61,002 bases of DNA from positions 1-61,002 of the forward strand of contig JAZQLI010000009.1 of the NCBI GenBank assembly GCA_045542595.1, in the 5' to 3' direction. The stretch is from Scatosoma sp045542595 (GTDB lineage Bacteria; Bacillota; Clostridia; Christensenellales; Borkfalkiaceae). Within the stretch, counting starts at the first letter, position 1; each line of letters starts with the position of its first letter. Shown one piece after another: positions 24,645-32,266 of this stretch. A model generated the notes under the pieces. It was not told the origin of the DNA, did no database searches, and saw only the letters and a program-made list of their open reading frames with translations. Made by a program: the position numbers and the translations under genes.

Positions 24645-24673
24645 TTGACCTTGTCCGTGAAAAGGTTTATAAT
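24645..24673 (+). promoter_or_regulatory. nagB promoter
   Basis: TTGACC (24645-24650), 17 bp, TATAAT (24668-24673), about 42 nt before the ATG. No clear NagR/GntR operator was recognised. Confidence 0.8.
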
Positions 24674-24715
24674 AATGACTGTTGAAAAACAAATACTTTT
24701 TAGCGAGGTTTTCAA

Positions 24716-25438
24716 ATGAAAGTTATTATCACCGAAAATTACGAAGAAATGAGCAAAAAAGCCGCCGAAATTATTATCGACGTAGTAAAAAACAACCCCA
24801 ACGCTATTTTGGGGCTTGCAACCGGTTCCAGCCCTATCGGTATGTATGAAAATATGGCGAAAGATCATAGAGAAAACGGTACTTCCTATAAAAACGTGAA
24901 ATCCGTCAACCTTGACGAATACGTTGGACTCACCGCTGACCACGACCAAAGCTACGCATACTTTATGCGCACCAATCTTTTTGATAAAATTGATATCGAT
25001 TTAAAAAACACCAACCTTCCTTGCGGCAGCGCACCCGACGCACAAAAGGAATGCGACCGTTACAACGCCCTTTTGGAAACAATGAAGCAAGACGTGCAAG
25101 TGTTGGGGCTTGGCTCGAACGGGCATATCGGTTTCAATGAACCGGGTACGCCGTTAGAATCGGTTACTCACCTTGTTGATTTGACGGAAAACACCATTAA
25201 AGACAACTCCCGTTTGTTCAACTCTATCGACGAAGTGCCCCGTCAAGCGCTTTCAATGGGCATTAAAAACATTATGCAAGCGAAATCCATTTTGATGGTA
25301 GTTTCAGGCAAGAATAAAGCGGCGGCTGTAAAAGGTATGGTAAAAGGCGAAGTAACACCCGACCTTCCCGCATCTGTATTACAATTACATCCTTTCGTAA
25401 CGATTGTTTGCGATAAAGACGCGGCAAGCTTACTGTAA
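24716..25438 (+). CDS. nagB: Glucosamine-6-phosphate deaminase
   Basis: Converts glucosamine-6-phosphate to fructose-6-phosphate and ammonia, feeding amino sugars into glycolysis. The 240-aa protein has the family signature NLDEYVGL with the catalytic Asp, LGLATGSSP near the N-terminus and LGLGSNGHIGFNEPG with the ring-opening His. Length matches the short Bacillus-type NagB. GAGG lies 8 nt before the ATG. It is a single-gene unit; nagA is not adjacent. Confidence 0.95.
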   Translation: MKVIITENYEEMSKKAAEIIIDVVKNNPNAILGLATGSSPIGMYENMAKDHRENGTSYKNVKSVNLDEYVGLTADHDQSYAYFMRTNLFDKIDIDLKNTNLPCGSAPDAQKECDRYNALLETMKQDVQVLGLGSNGHIGFNEPGTPLESVTHLVDLTENTIKDNSRLFNSIDEVPRQALSMGIKNIMQAKSILMVVSGKNKAAAVKGMVKGEVTPDLPASVLQLHPFVTIVCDKDAASLL

Positions 25439-25470
25439 TTTTAACAGCATAGCGTAAACAACAAAAAAAC

Positions 25471-25505
25471 AACCGACGGCACTATTGAATGCCGTCGGTT
25501 TTGTT
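25471..25505. terminator. Bidirectional terminator between nagB and the zinc-ribbon gene
   Basis: AACCGACGGCA and TGCCGTCGGTT are perfect 11-bp arms with an 8-nt loop. T-rich runs follow on both strands, fitting the convergent genes. Confidence 0.8.
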
Positions 25506-25518
25506 TTTCCTTTGTTAT

Positions 25519-26073
25519 TTACGCTTTTTTAACGTCAAATCCGTTTTCGTTAAAATCGACCACGATAGAATCTTCCACCGTATAGCCCGTTGCGTTTTTC
25601 ACGAGCAATTCTTCCAAGATACCAGGATTGAAATCGGGACGTTTTTTAGCTTGCTTTACAACTTTCTTTGCCTTGCTCACCGCTTGACGTTTACTAAGCT
25701 TTTTATCCCCTTCCATAAACCCAAGTGCAAGCACGCTGATTGCGCGTTCCGTCCAAAGCACCATTTCCGCTTTCTTTGCCTTACGGGAGAATTGTTTTTC
25801 CGATTCGCTCCATTGCAACAACTTAATTGCCTTTTCAGTAAATAATACGTGCACGTTCTTTTCGTTTTCGCCGAGATTTTTCACTAATCTTGCGCCCGTC
25901 TTTATACGAAGGAGCGTATTACACACGGGGCACATATACGCGTAGCCGCCTTCTTTAAGATTGAGCGACGCGCCGCATTTCGGGCAGTTTACCATCCACG
26001 TTTTCGGTTCAACGGGAATAGCGTCCATAACGGGTGCTTCTTGTTGTACAACTTCTTTTTTCTTCGCTTTCAT
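25519..26073 (-). CDS. Zinc-ribbon protein of unknown function
   Basis: The 184-aa protein has an N-terminal zinc ribbon (CPKCGASLN at about 30 and CPVCNTLL at about 48) followed by a basic, helical C-terminal domain with many Lys/Arg/Ala residues. The ribbon sequence closely parallels the C-terminal ribbon of membrane protein C at 17,225, including the pattern W-x-V-x-CPxCG-x-x-LN. The basic character suggests nucleic-acid or ribosome contact, which is only a guess. It has its own consensus promoter. Confidence 0.75.
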   Translation of the reverse strand: MKAKKKEVVQQEAPVMDAIPVEPKTWMVNCPKCGASLNLKEGGYAYMCPVCNTLLRIKTGARLVKNLGENEKNVHVLFTEKAIKLLQWSESEKQFSRKAKKAEMVLWTERAISVLALGFMEGDKKLSKRQAVSKAKKVVKQAKKRPDFNPGILEELLVKNATGYTVEDSIVVDFNENGFDVKKA

Positions 26074-26134
26074 AATACTTTCCTTCCTTAATATTTTAAA
26101 AGTGCATACCGATACTGTATCTTTTCACTTTATT

Positions 26135-26163
26135 ATTTTATACCTATTTCACAATTTTGTCAA
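26135..26163 (-). promoter_or_regulatory. Promoter of the zinc-ribbon gene
   Basis: TTGACA (26158-26163), 17 bp, TAAAAT (26135-26140) on the minus strand, followed by a small GATAC/GTATC palindrome in the leader. Confidence 0.75.
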
Positions 26164-26282
26164 GACTTTTTTCCATTTATTTATCACGTATCCCGATTTT
26201 TCCAAAAAAACTTTTTAAAAAAGGCGCATCTTTTTTACAAAAAATCTCCCTTTCGACAAGAAAAGAGGATTTTTATATACAC

Positions 26283-26320
26283 AAGCGGTTGAACGAAAAC
26301 GTTCAACCGCTTCTTTTTTT
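26283..26320. terminator. Hairpin at the end of the AEC transporter gene
   Basis: AAGCGGTTGAACG (26283-26295) and CGTTCAACCGCTT (26300-26312) are perfect 13-bp arms. The T-run is on the plus strand, though the adjacent gene is on minus, so directionality is odd. I see no plus-strand gene in the 26,100-26,280 gap. Confidence 0.55.
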
Positions 26321-27296
26321 ATCCGATTATCATTTGCAAACACATAAACATAAGTGGTATGGTTATTACCGAAAACGCATGGGTAAACAAGACCAGCCCC
26401 GCCGCTTCAGATACGTCTTTCCCGTAAGCCGCAGGCACGAAAATAGACGTAAGCCCCATAGGCATAGCCGCTACACAAAGCATACATTTAAATACCGTCG
26501 CATTGAAAAAAGCATTCTGCGGCAATAAATTAAGCAAAGCGATAATACCTAAAAACACCAAAGGATATACCACTAAACGCAATGCCGTAATTGCGTATAA
26601 ATACCCTTTTTTCAGCATTGCTCCAAAGTCGATATTCCCTACCGTAATCCCTGTTAAAATCATCGCTACGGGAGTCATACACGCCGCCGTAGAATCAATC
26701 ACCTGCGTAATGGGCATAGGCATGTACGCGCCCAACCCCGTCAAGCCGATAAAGATACCGATAAATACCGCTATAAGCATAGGGTTAAAAAAGGGTTTCA
26801 CTCTCGTCCAAAACGTAGGATTTTCTTCCTGATGTTCTTTAGGAATGAGTATCGTCGGCACTGCCCATACGTATGCCAGCGACCAAAAGGGCAACGTGAA
26901 TAATGTATATTCGAAAAAGATATCGGGAAAAACGGAGAGAAATATGGCGTTCCCCATAAATCCGAAATTGGAAAACATCAAACCGTATCCTGCAAGCTTT
27001 TGCATAAACTCTTCTTTTACAAATCGTTTCGCTATCCATTTGGATACAGGAATGAGTAAAAACGCCATTGCAAAACTCATCAACACGAGTTGCCATACCT
27101 GCGATAAAATGTCTACCGTACAATTTTTTATAAACGTACCGAGCACCAGCGCCGGCACAAGCACTACGTTTTCCAACTTGGAAAGGAGCTGCGCCGAATT
27201 TTCAGGCACAACTTTCTTTCTCGCCAAAACAACGCCGATGGCAATTAAAATAACGAGCACCAGCATTTGATTGAATATAGGTGTAAAATAATCCAT
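26319..27296 (-). CDS. AEC-family transporter
   Basis: A 325-aa membrane protein with about ten hydrophobic segments and the layout of the auxin-efflux-carrier (AEC) family: an N-terminal helix ending in ARKK, the LSKLENVVLVPALVLGTF segment, and a C-terminal half with ITGITVGN and AAMPMGLTSIFVPAAYG repeats. Bacterial members export or import organic acids such as malate. It is monocistronic with a TTGACT/TACAAT promoter. Substrate unknown. Confidence 0.88.
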   Translation of the reverse strand: MDYFTPIFNQMLVLVILIAIGVVLARKKVVPENSAQLLSKLENVVLVPALVLGTFIKNCTVDILSQVWQLVLMSFAMAFLLIPVSKWIAKRFVKEEFMQKLAGYGLMFSNFGFMGNAIFLSVFPDIFFEYTLFTLPFWSLAYVWAVPTILIPKEHQEENPTFWTRVKPFFNPMLIAVFIGIFIGLTGLGAYMPMPITQVIDSTAACMTPVAMILTGITVGNIDFGAMLKKGYLYAITALRLVVYPLVFLGIIALLNLLPQNAFFNATVFKCMLCVAAMPMGLTSIFVPAAYGKDVSEAAGLVLFTHAFSVITIPLMFMCLQMIIG

Positions 27297-27330
27297 AACG
27301 CACTTTACTCCGTAAAAAATACCGAACTAT

Positions 27331-27359
27331 ATTGTATCACAATCAAAAAAAAGAGTCAA
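27331..27359 (-). promoter_or_regulatory. AEC transporter promoter
   Basis: TTGACT (27354-27359), 17 bp, TACAAT (27331-27336) on the minus strand. Confidence 0.75.
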
Positions 27360-27446
27360 CGGATTAACGCTGTTTTCTTGCATTTCCGTGCGTTTTATTT
27401 TTAATCTAATGCAACGTACTGCGTTTTGAAGTCTTCACGAACTCAT

Positions 27447-27917
27447 TTACAGTATCCTTTTTAACAATCCTTGCAATCCCCTATAGATATCTTCGTATGC
27501 GGCGTTAAAATCACGCGTGTACCAAGGGTCGGCAACGCTGCTGTTTTCTCCTGCATAGGCAAGTAACTTTTTACACTTTTCCCCGTTTTTCGCCCCTAAA
27601 ATACGCTTGGCATTGCGTACGTTATTATCGTCCATACAAAGGAATAAATCGAACGATTCGCCGTCGCTTACCGTGAGCTGTCGAGCGCGTTTTGCTTCAC
27701 AGGAAATCCCTTTACTTTCCAAAAGTTTTTTGATGGGAGTGTATACGGGCGCACCTACTCCGCTAAAAATATTCTCGTCGGACGTCGCGGAAGATTCCAC
27801 CACGAATTCATTTTCTCTGCCCAGTTTTTTAAGCATATCTTTCATAAGAAGTTCCGCCATAGGAGAGCGGCAAATATTCCCCAAGCACACAAACATAATT
27901 TTACGCGGTTTTTCCAT
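27447..27917 (-). CDS. Low-molecular-weight protein tyrosine phosphatase
   Basis: A 156-aa cytosolic phosphatase. The P-loop VCLGNICRSPMAE begins at residue 10 with nucleophile Cys11 and Arg17 (CxxxxxRS), and ADPWY near the C-terminus carries the general acid Asp. ATG 27917 with AAGGTG is preferred over longer in-frame starts that would run through the structured leader. Partner kinase and substrates are not apparent. The transcript probably begins about 165 nt upstream, at a cloverleaf-shaped leader. Confidence 0.93.
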   Translation of the reverse strand: MEKPRKIMFVCLGNICRSPMAELLMKDMLKKLGRENEFVVESSATSDENIFSGVGAPVYTPIKKLLESKGISCEAKRARQLTVSDGESFDLFLCMDDNNVRNAKRILGAKNGEKCKKLLAYAGENSSVADPWYTRDFNAAYEDIYRGLQGLLKRIL

Positions 27918-28009
27918 AAAACACCTTACTTTTATTTTCCTTATTATAATATAAGCAAAAATGTGCAAGCCCGAAGTATTTGCTGTCATTTTTGCACCCT
28001 GTTTCAATA

Positions 28010-28083
28010 GCACGGTGCGCCGCTTAGGCGCGGAATGCAAAGCAAAGCGTGCATAAAGGATTGCCTTGCAATACTTTCCGTGC
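28010..28083 (-). ncRNA. Cloverleaf-shaped structured leader element
   Basis: These 74 nt fold as a four-way junction. The closing stem pairs 28010-28015 with 28078-28083 (6 bp). The three hairpins are 28017-28021/28027-28031 (GCGCC/GGCGC), 28035-28039/28050-28054 (ATGCA/TGCAT, 10-nt loop) and 28060-28064/28068-28072 (ATTGC/GCAAT). It has tRNA size and shape but no tRNA sequence signatures. A promoter places the transcript 5' end within or just before the closing stem, upstream of the phosphatase gene. Confidence 0.5.
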
Positions 28084-28086
28084 ATT

Positions 28087-28115
28087 ATTATAACATAATT
28101 GCCGCGTATTTGCAA
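28087..28115 (-). promoter_or_regulatory. Promoter immediately before the cloverleaf leader
   Basis: TTGCAA (28110-28115), 17 bp, TATAAT (28087-28092) on the minus strand; predicted start near 28081. Confidence 0.7.
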
Positions 28116-28187
28116 ATTTTTAAGGTAGGTTTTCCCCACGTACGCCCCTTTTTTTGCAAAAAAAAGGATTTTAGCTGTTTTTACAAA

Positions 28188-28239
28188 GCAAAAAAAACAG
28201 CCACTTCTTAGCGAAAAATCGCTAAAAAGTGGCTGTTTT
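28188..28239 (-). terminator. Long terminator hairpin after the degenerate tRNA-Gln
   Basis: 13-bp arms (28194-28206 with 28227-28239) plus an inner 7-bp stem (28208-28214 with 28219-28225), followed by eight Ts on the minus strand. It abuts the CCA of the tRNA remnant, as a native tRNA terminator would. Confidence 0.8.
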
Positions 28240-28310
28240 GGCTGGGGATAAGTGATTCGAACACCCGAATGACGGAGTCAGAGACTTTCACTTGAAAATT
28301 TTCAACCCCA
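28239..28310 (-). pseudogene. Degenerate tRNA-Gln (CUG), probable attachment-site remnant
   Basis: On the minus strand the 3' half is a recognisable tRNA-Gln: anticodon region CTCTGAC, TCCGTCATTCG, T-loop TTCGAAT, acceptor ATCCCCA, G and CCA. The 5' half is decayed: TGGGGTT can still pair with the acceptor (one mismatch) but the D-arm is lost and the anticodon stem has only two pairs. It is followed by a strong terminator. An intact 3' end with a replaced 5' side is the pattern left at the host-side end of an element integrated in a tRNA gene. Confidence 0.75.
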
Positions 28311-28408
28311 AAAACAAGGCAAAAATATATAAAAAATCATCAAATTTATCTCATTTTGCCCCTTCTTGAATTTTTACTCCCCAAATTTTATATTTAACTC
28401 CCCAAGTC
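28311..28408. other. AT-rich spacer without a recognised feature
   Basis: No gene, repeat or promoter was recognised between the tRNA remnant and the transposase fragment. Confidence 0.5.
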
Positions 28409-28555
28409 ACAAATGAAGTCATCTATCCTTTGGAAAAACATCTTCGGTATTACAACAACGAAAAAATTTTGCCAACTAAAAGGAATGAGCCCTGTACAGT
28501 ACAGAACTCATTCACAAATTTAATATTTTTTGTCCAAACTTTGGGGTTCACTTCA
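28409..28555 (+). mobile_element. Remnant of an IS3-type transposase 3' end
   Basis: A frame reading LEKHLRYYNNEKI is followed, after a one-base shift, by LKGMSPVQYRTHSQI and TAA at 28521. This is the classic C-terminus of IS3-family OrfB transposases (YYN...LKGMSPVQYR). The following TGTCCAAACTTTGGGGTTCA (28531-28550) looks like the right terminal inverted repeat. Only about 150 bp of the element remains, so it is dead. Confidence 0.7.
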
Positions 28556-28587
28556 TTTCTCCCCTATTTTCATTTAAGATTTTCTCA

Positions 28588-29113
28588 TTATTCTAATTTT
28601 CCAATAAAGCCGACTTGACGAAACGCCTTAGGGTCTTGCCGAATAATATAATCAATATATGAAGCAATCATTTTTGCCGTCAGTTGATACCCCATTGGAT
28701 TGAGGTGTCCGTGCAAATAGAACTTTTCTGCAAAACTTCTATCATATACGGGTGCGTATTTATTCAAATCAACTACATAGGAATTTTGAAAAATACCCGT
28801 CATAGCGTACAGCAAATCCGCATGCGCTTTTTTTTGCGCAATTTTAGCTTCTGTATCCGCCCATTCCTGCGGCATAGATATGAAAAAGAACTTCGCATTC
28901 GGCTGAATTTCTTTATACCGTTGCACGATTTGCCCAAACCACCCCGCATAAGTCGGCTTATTATTTCGATAATCCTCTAAATCAATGTCGTTTATACTTC
29001 CCACAGGGTGATACGCTTTGCTGAAATTGTTGCCCCCCTAACGCAATTATATACGCTTGCGCCGCTTTTTCCGGCGACCAAGCGTCAATTTCCTCTCCAA
29101 ACGATTGCACGTA
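28588..29113 (-). pseudogene. SGNH/GDSL hydrolase fragment, frameshifted
   Basis: The C-terminal two thirds of an SGNH esterase: WSPEKAAQAYIIALG, then GxxN block III (GGNNFSKAYHPVGSINDID), and the catalytic HLNPMGYQLTAKMI near the end. One extra G in a six-G run (29033-29038 on the plus strand as C) breaks the frame between the two parts. The 5' end is cut off at about 29,110, where the sequence switches to a TRIC-channel fragment through shared TACGT. Family members act as acetylesterases on polysaccharides. Confidence 0.7.
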
Positions 29114-29192
29114 TTGCCACGAACGCACCCGATACCGCAAACGCTACCGTTCCGATAATTTCCAATGCAAATAAAATAATTTCAGGCAACAT
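29085..29192 (-). pseudogene. N-terminal fragment of a TRIC/UPF0126 membrane channel
   Basis: The frame reads MLPEIILFALEIIGTVAFAV and continues SGAFVAIR before diverging and stopping. This is the first transmembrane helix of the trimeric intracellular cation (TRIC, UPF0126) family, which is about 200 aa. Everything after residue 28 is missing and replaced by the SGNH hydrolase sequence. Confidence 0.65.
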
Positions 29193-29193
29193 T

Positions 29194-29286
29194 TTACCAA
29201 CCCATTTTTTGGATTTCCTCGCAAATAGCAGGCCAAACAATATCTTCGCACCACCAATGCCCTTTTGGTGTTTTTACTATTATTAA
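29194..29286 (-). pseudogene. 3' end fragment of an unidentified gene
   Basis: An open frame ends in VKTPKGHWWCEDIVWPAICE followed by EIQKMGW and TAA at 29194, two bases before the TRIC ATG. The Trp-rich text looks like a genuine soluble protein C-terminus, but I do not recognise the family. It is joined upstream, out of frame, to the beta-rich fragment. Confidence 0.45.
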
Positions 29287-29590
29287 CACCTGCGCGCATA
29301 GTTAATTCTAATACGTTATTCCCGCTTGGAGCTTTAATATTATAATAACCCGCGTTCACTACTTTGTTTGTGGATTTAAGCGGTTCTCGTACCCCACTTC
29401 TTTCACACCCCAAAAAGAAGTTTTGTTTCCCGTCCTCAAAATCCGCGATTTCCCAAATTCCTTTTTCCGCATCGGATTTTAAGATTATTTCATTTTCCCG
29501 TCTATCCGTTTCATAATGCAGGCGTAAATCGTCCATATACAAAATAGGACCTTTCTCGTTATACGGATTGACATAATCGAAATCAAAAAC
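29285..29590 (-). pseudogene. Fragment of a secreted beta-sandwich (carbohydrate-binding-like) domain
   Basis: The frame reads VFDFDYVNPYNEKGPILYMD with DLRLHYET, then strand-rich sequence to VLELTMRAGVNN. The DDLRLHY pattern is common at the end of ligand-binding beta-sandwich domains on glycosidases. Neither end has start or stop signals of its own; it is out of frame with the DUF5107 piece upstream. Confidence 0.45.
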
Positions 29591-30222
29591 GATCCGTTAC
29601 CGTGTTCGTTGGCAGTTGCAATCCATTTATCGTTGTCTTTTGGAATTTTGTAGAAAAAGTCCAAAGAACGCTTTAAATTCGTCGGATAACTTACGTCCGT
29701 CCCAAACGTTTGCGGAATCCCCATTTTATCAACCACGTAATGGTCCTCGTTATAAAAACTGACGAAAGACTCGTTCGTAGGTACGATTACACGCGTTTTC
29801 GGCGTTTCTGGCGTAGCGATATTCGACCACCAATACATATAGCAATTTTCTTTCTTGGTATTTTCGATAACGTCTTTGATATATAATACTTTTGAATTTT
29901 CGGGAAGGTAGGCGTTAATCGAATATACAACGCCGCGTTTTCTTTCCCATTCGTACATAGAAATAAATTCTTTGCCGTTTTCGTCTATGCGTTTTTCGCA
30001 ATAAAGCGGCGAACACGTCAAAGGATTATGTCCTTTGATGGACACGTTAAATTCTACCCCGCCCGAAAACCAAGCGTTTCTGAGTGCCAGATTACACGGT
30101 TGAAATACAGGATTGACGTATAAACCACCTAATGCCAAAGAGCAAGAATATTTCAGCCAAAAAGAAACGCCTTGCTCCGAATAAAGAGTTCGAACATGGC
30201 GTATTAATTCATTTCTAATTCA
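29590..30222 (-). pseudogene. DUF5107 protein fragment, truncated at both ends
   Basis: The segment from about 30,138 to 29,596 contains the DUF5107 core: NPVFQPCNLALRNAWFSGG, GHNPLTCSPLY, YMYWWSNIATPETPKTRV and VPTNESFV. DUF5107 domains occur in large carbohydrate-related proteins. The usual start and the repeat region after it are missing. An unrelated open stretch (NELIRHVRTLYSEQGVSFWL) is fused upstream. I infer a recombination-scrambled remnant. Confidence 0.65.
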
Positions 30223-30300
30223 ATTTTTTAAGATTTTTCGTATCAACGTGTCACATTTATGAAAATAAATAAAACGCGTATTTTATTATACAAAATTTAA

Positions 30301-30359
30301 GATAAATAAAAACACCTATTGAAATATCCCACTCAAAATGTTCGAATTTCAATAGGTGT
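30301..30359 (-). terminator. Terminator of the catabolic operon
   Basis: 14-bp perfect arms ACACCTATTGAAAT (30312-30325) and ATTTCAATAGGTGT (30346-30359), followed on the minus strand by TTTTATTT. It lies 120 bp beyond the metallo-hydrolase stop. Confidence 0.75.
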
Positions 30360-30360
30360 A

Positions 30361-30450
30361 TCACTCTTGCGTAATATTTTCGAACATAGCCTTATATTCA
30401 GGCTTAACAGCCAGTTTCCTTAAATTTTCAAAATCGCTACAACCCTTTAT
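30361..30450 (-). pseudogene. Short 3' gene fragment
   Basis: An open frame reading CSDFENLRKLAVKPEYK and ending MFENITQE then TGA. Codon use looks coding and it is directly followed by the operon terminator, so it is probably the tail of the gene that once ended this operon. No start or family was recognised. Confidence 0.4.
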
Positions 30451-30480
30451 TTATAAGAGATTCAGCGTTTTCTCAAAAAT

Positions 30481-31287
30481 TTACCCCCGTTTACGCTCTG
30501 TTTTCTCGTCGTTCGCAAAAAAATCTATTGCCTCTTTTTTCCTTTTATCTAAGAACCATTTCCAAGTGCTTCCATCAAGAAAAGGATTAAACCCTTTGTC
30601 AATTTTTTTAATTTTTTCGCGATGCTTATTATCACCAAGGTGGTTCCCAAGATGAATTTCCACCTTTTCATTATACACTTTATCAATGCTATTAAGAAAA
30701 TCGTCGCGTAATGAATTAGGCAATCCATATTTTTTCAAATATATATGTGACATAGAAAGTAGTCCCCCACCACCAAACATCCCAACGCGATATTCTCTGC
30801 CATTTTCTTGGGTATTAAAGAAAATACTCATTGTTCCTTTCGTATGCCCCGGTGTTGCAATAAATAAAAATTTTTTATCTCCTATTTGAAGCTCTTCACC
30901 GTCATGAAGAATGACATCTGGCTCAAAGGGTTCTTCAAATGGTCTTTCAAACTCATTTGTCCACTGCAACTCGTTTTTCCCGCGAACAGTATCTTCATCT
31001 CCAAACCCAATATATGTTTTTGCGCCAGTTAAAGCCACCAGTGCTCTTGTACCGCCGATATGGTCAATATGACCGTGTGAATGGATAATATGCTTTATAT
31101 TACGGTAATCAAAATTTAACTTACGCATATTATCTAAAATAAGATACAATGTTTGGGGTAAGCCTGTATCTAATAAAATCAAACCGTCCGTGCTTTTAAT
31201 TAGCCAACAAGGAGCTGTTTCCGCGCCAATATGATATATATCGTCCGAATATTTCGTGGGTTCTAATGCAAATTCCCAATAATTCAT
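30481..31287 (-). CDS. Metallo-beta-lactamase-fold hydrolase (copy 1)
   Basis: A 268-aa metallo-hydrolase with the zinc motif HSHGHIDHIGG at about 86, the TPGHT motif and a downstream HLGNHLGDNK. The start at 31287 matches its paralogue at 57,974; a GTG at 31299 overlaps the upstream stop (GTGA) and is an alternative. The two copies share most residues over their length, with the C-terminal tail of this one slightly longer. In this context a lactonase acting on sugar lactones is an attractive but unproven role. Confidence 0.85.
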   Translation of the reverse strand: MNYWEFALEPTKYSDDIYHIGAETAPCWLIKSTDGLILLDTGLPQTLYLILDNMRKLNFDYRNIKHIIHSHGHIDHIGGTRALVALTGAKTYIGFGDEDTVRGKNELQWTNEFERPFEEPFEPDVILHDGEELQIGDKKFLFIATPGHTKGTMSIFFNTQENGREYRVGMFGGGGLLSMSHIYLKKYGLPNSLRDDFLNSIDKVYNEKVEIHLGNHLGDNKHREKIKKIDKGFNPFLDGSTWKWFLDKRKKEAIDFFANDEKTERKRG

Positions 31288-31295
31288 TTTTATTC

Positions 31296-32255
31296 TCACT
31301 TATTTACGATATTTATAGGATTTCCTGCAAGATAAGCCCTAACATTTTCTATTGCAAGTTTAATAAGTCTTCTTCTACAATCGAGAGAAGCCCAGCTAAT
31401 ATGCGGAGTAATATAGCAATTCGGTGCAGAAAGCAGGGGGCAATCTTCGGTAATTGGTTCAACCTTAACCGCATCTATCCCAGCCGCATAAACCTTACCC
31501 GATTTCAACGCGTCAGCAAGCGCCTGTTCGTCTACAAGTCCGCCACGGCTGTTATTTAAGATAATAACGCCGTCTTTCATTTTAGCGATTGTCTTTTCGT
31601 TTATCATATCTTCGTTTTCCACCGTCAACGGACAATGAAGACTAATCACGTGCGACCGTTCAAGAAGCTCATCTAAAGAAACGTAGGTAATTCCCAATTT
31701 CTTCATCTCATCACTTTCATAAGCGTCGTATGCAATAACGTCCATACCCATAGCAAGCCCCGCTTTGGCAACAGTTTGTCCTATTCTACCAAGCCCGATA
31801 ATGCCCATAGTCTTATATTCCAACTCAAAAAGCGGATAATCCCAAAACGCCCAATCAGTATCCGAGCTTTTTCTCATCTTTCTAACTTCCTTATCGTGAT
31901 GAGCGATATGATTGGTAATTTCCATCAATAAAGCAACGGCGTGTTGACCGATTGCCTTGCTGCCGTAAGAGGGAACATTGGAAACCAAAATCCCTCTTTC
32001 TTTGCAAGCTTCGATATCAATCTTATTGTATCCCGTAGCAATAACGGATATAAATTTAATATTCGGGCAAGCATCTAATATTTCTCTCGTTATTTTCCCC
32101 TTGTTTATAAAAACGATTTCAGCGTTGCCTATCGTTTTTGCAATATCTTCTTGCAGAGTGTCGTCGTATATTCTTGCGTTCCCTAATTTCTCAATTTCAC
32201 TCCAATCAATTTCGCCCTTATTTTCACGGGGCTTATCCAATACTACTATTTCCAT
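31296..32255 (-). CDS. D-2-hydroxyacid dehydrogenase (NAD-binding)
   Basis: A 319-aa enzyme of the D-isomer-specific 2-hydroxyacid dehydrogenase family, interconverting 2-keto and D-2-hydroxy acids. It has the nucleotide motif GLGRIGQ near 150, the catalytic Arg in NNSRGGLVDE, Glu in VEPI and His in ITPHISW. It sits 11 bp after the HpcH/HpaI aldolase and before the metallo-hydrolase. In this order it could reduce the pyruvate-like product or another 2-keto acid formed by the aldolase; substrate not determined. Confidence 0.9.
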   Translation of the reverse strand: MEIVVLDKPRENKGEIDWSEIEKLGNARIYDDTLQEDIAKTIGNAEIVFINKGKITREILDACPNIKFISVIATGYNKIDIEACKERGILVSNVPSYGSKAIGQHAVALLMEITNHIAHHDKEVRKMRKSSDTDWAFWDYPLFELEYKTMGIIGLGRIGQTVAKAGLAMGMDVIAYDAYESDEMKKLGITYVSLDELLERSHVISLHCPLTVENEDMINEKTIAKMKDGVIILNNSRGGLVDEQALADALKSGKVYAAGIDAVKVEPITEDCPLLSAPNCYITPHISWASLDCRRRLIKLAIENVRAYLAGNPINIVNK

Positions 32256-32266
32256 ATTTCACCTCT

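Noticed and set aside
26100..26282. A plus-strand small gene or RNA ending at the 26.28 kb hairpin
   Set aside because: The hairpin has its T-run on plus, but no promoter or plausible frame precedes it on that strand.
28239..28310. Functional tRNA or a UAA-suppressor tRNA that could explain the in-frame TAA codons
   Set aside because: The anticodon loop reads CTG, not TTA, and the D-arm and anticodon stem are destroyed, so it cannot act as a suppressor.
28430..28618. A 62-aa plus-strand gene at the island edge
   Set aside because: Its first part matches an IS3 transposase tail and the rest is the wrong frame of the same remnant.
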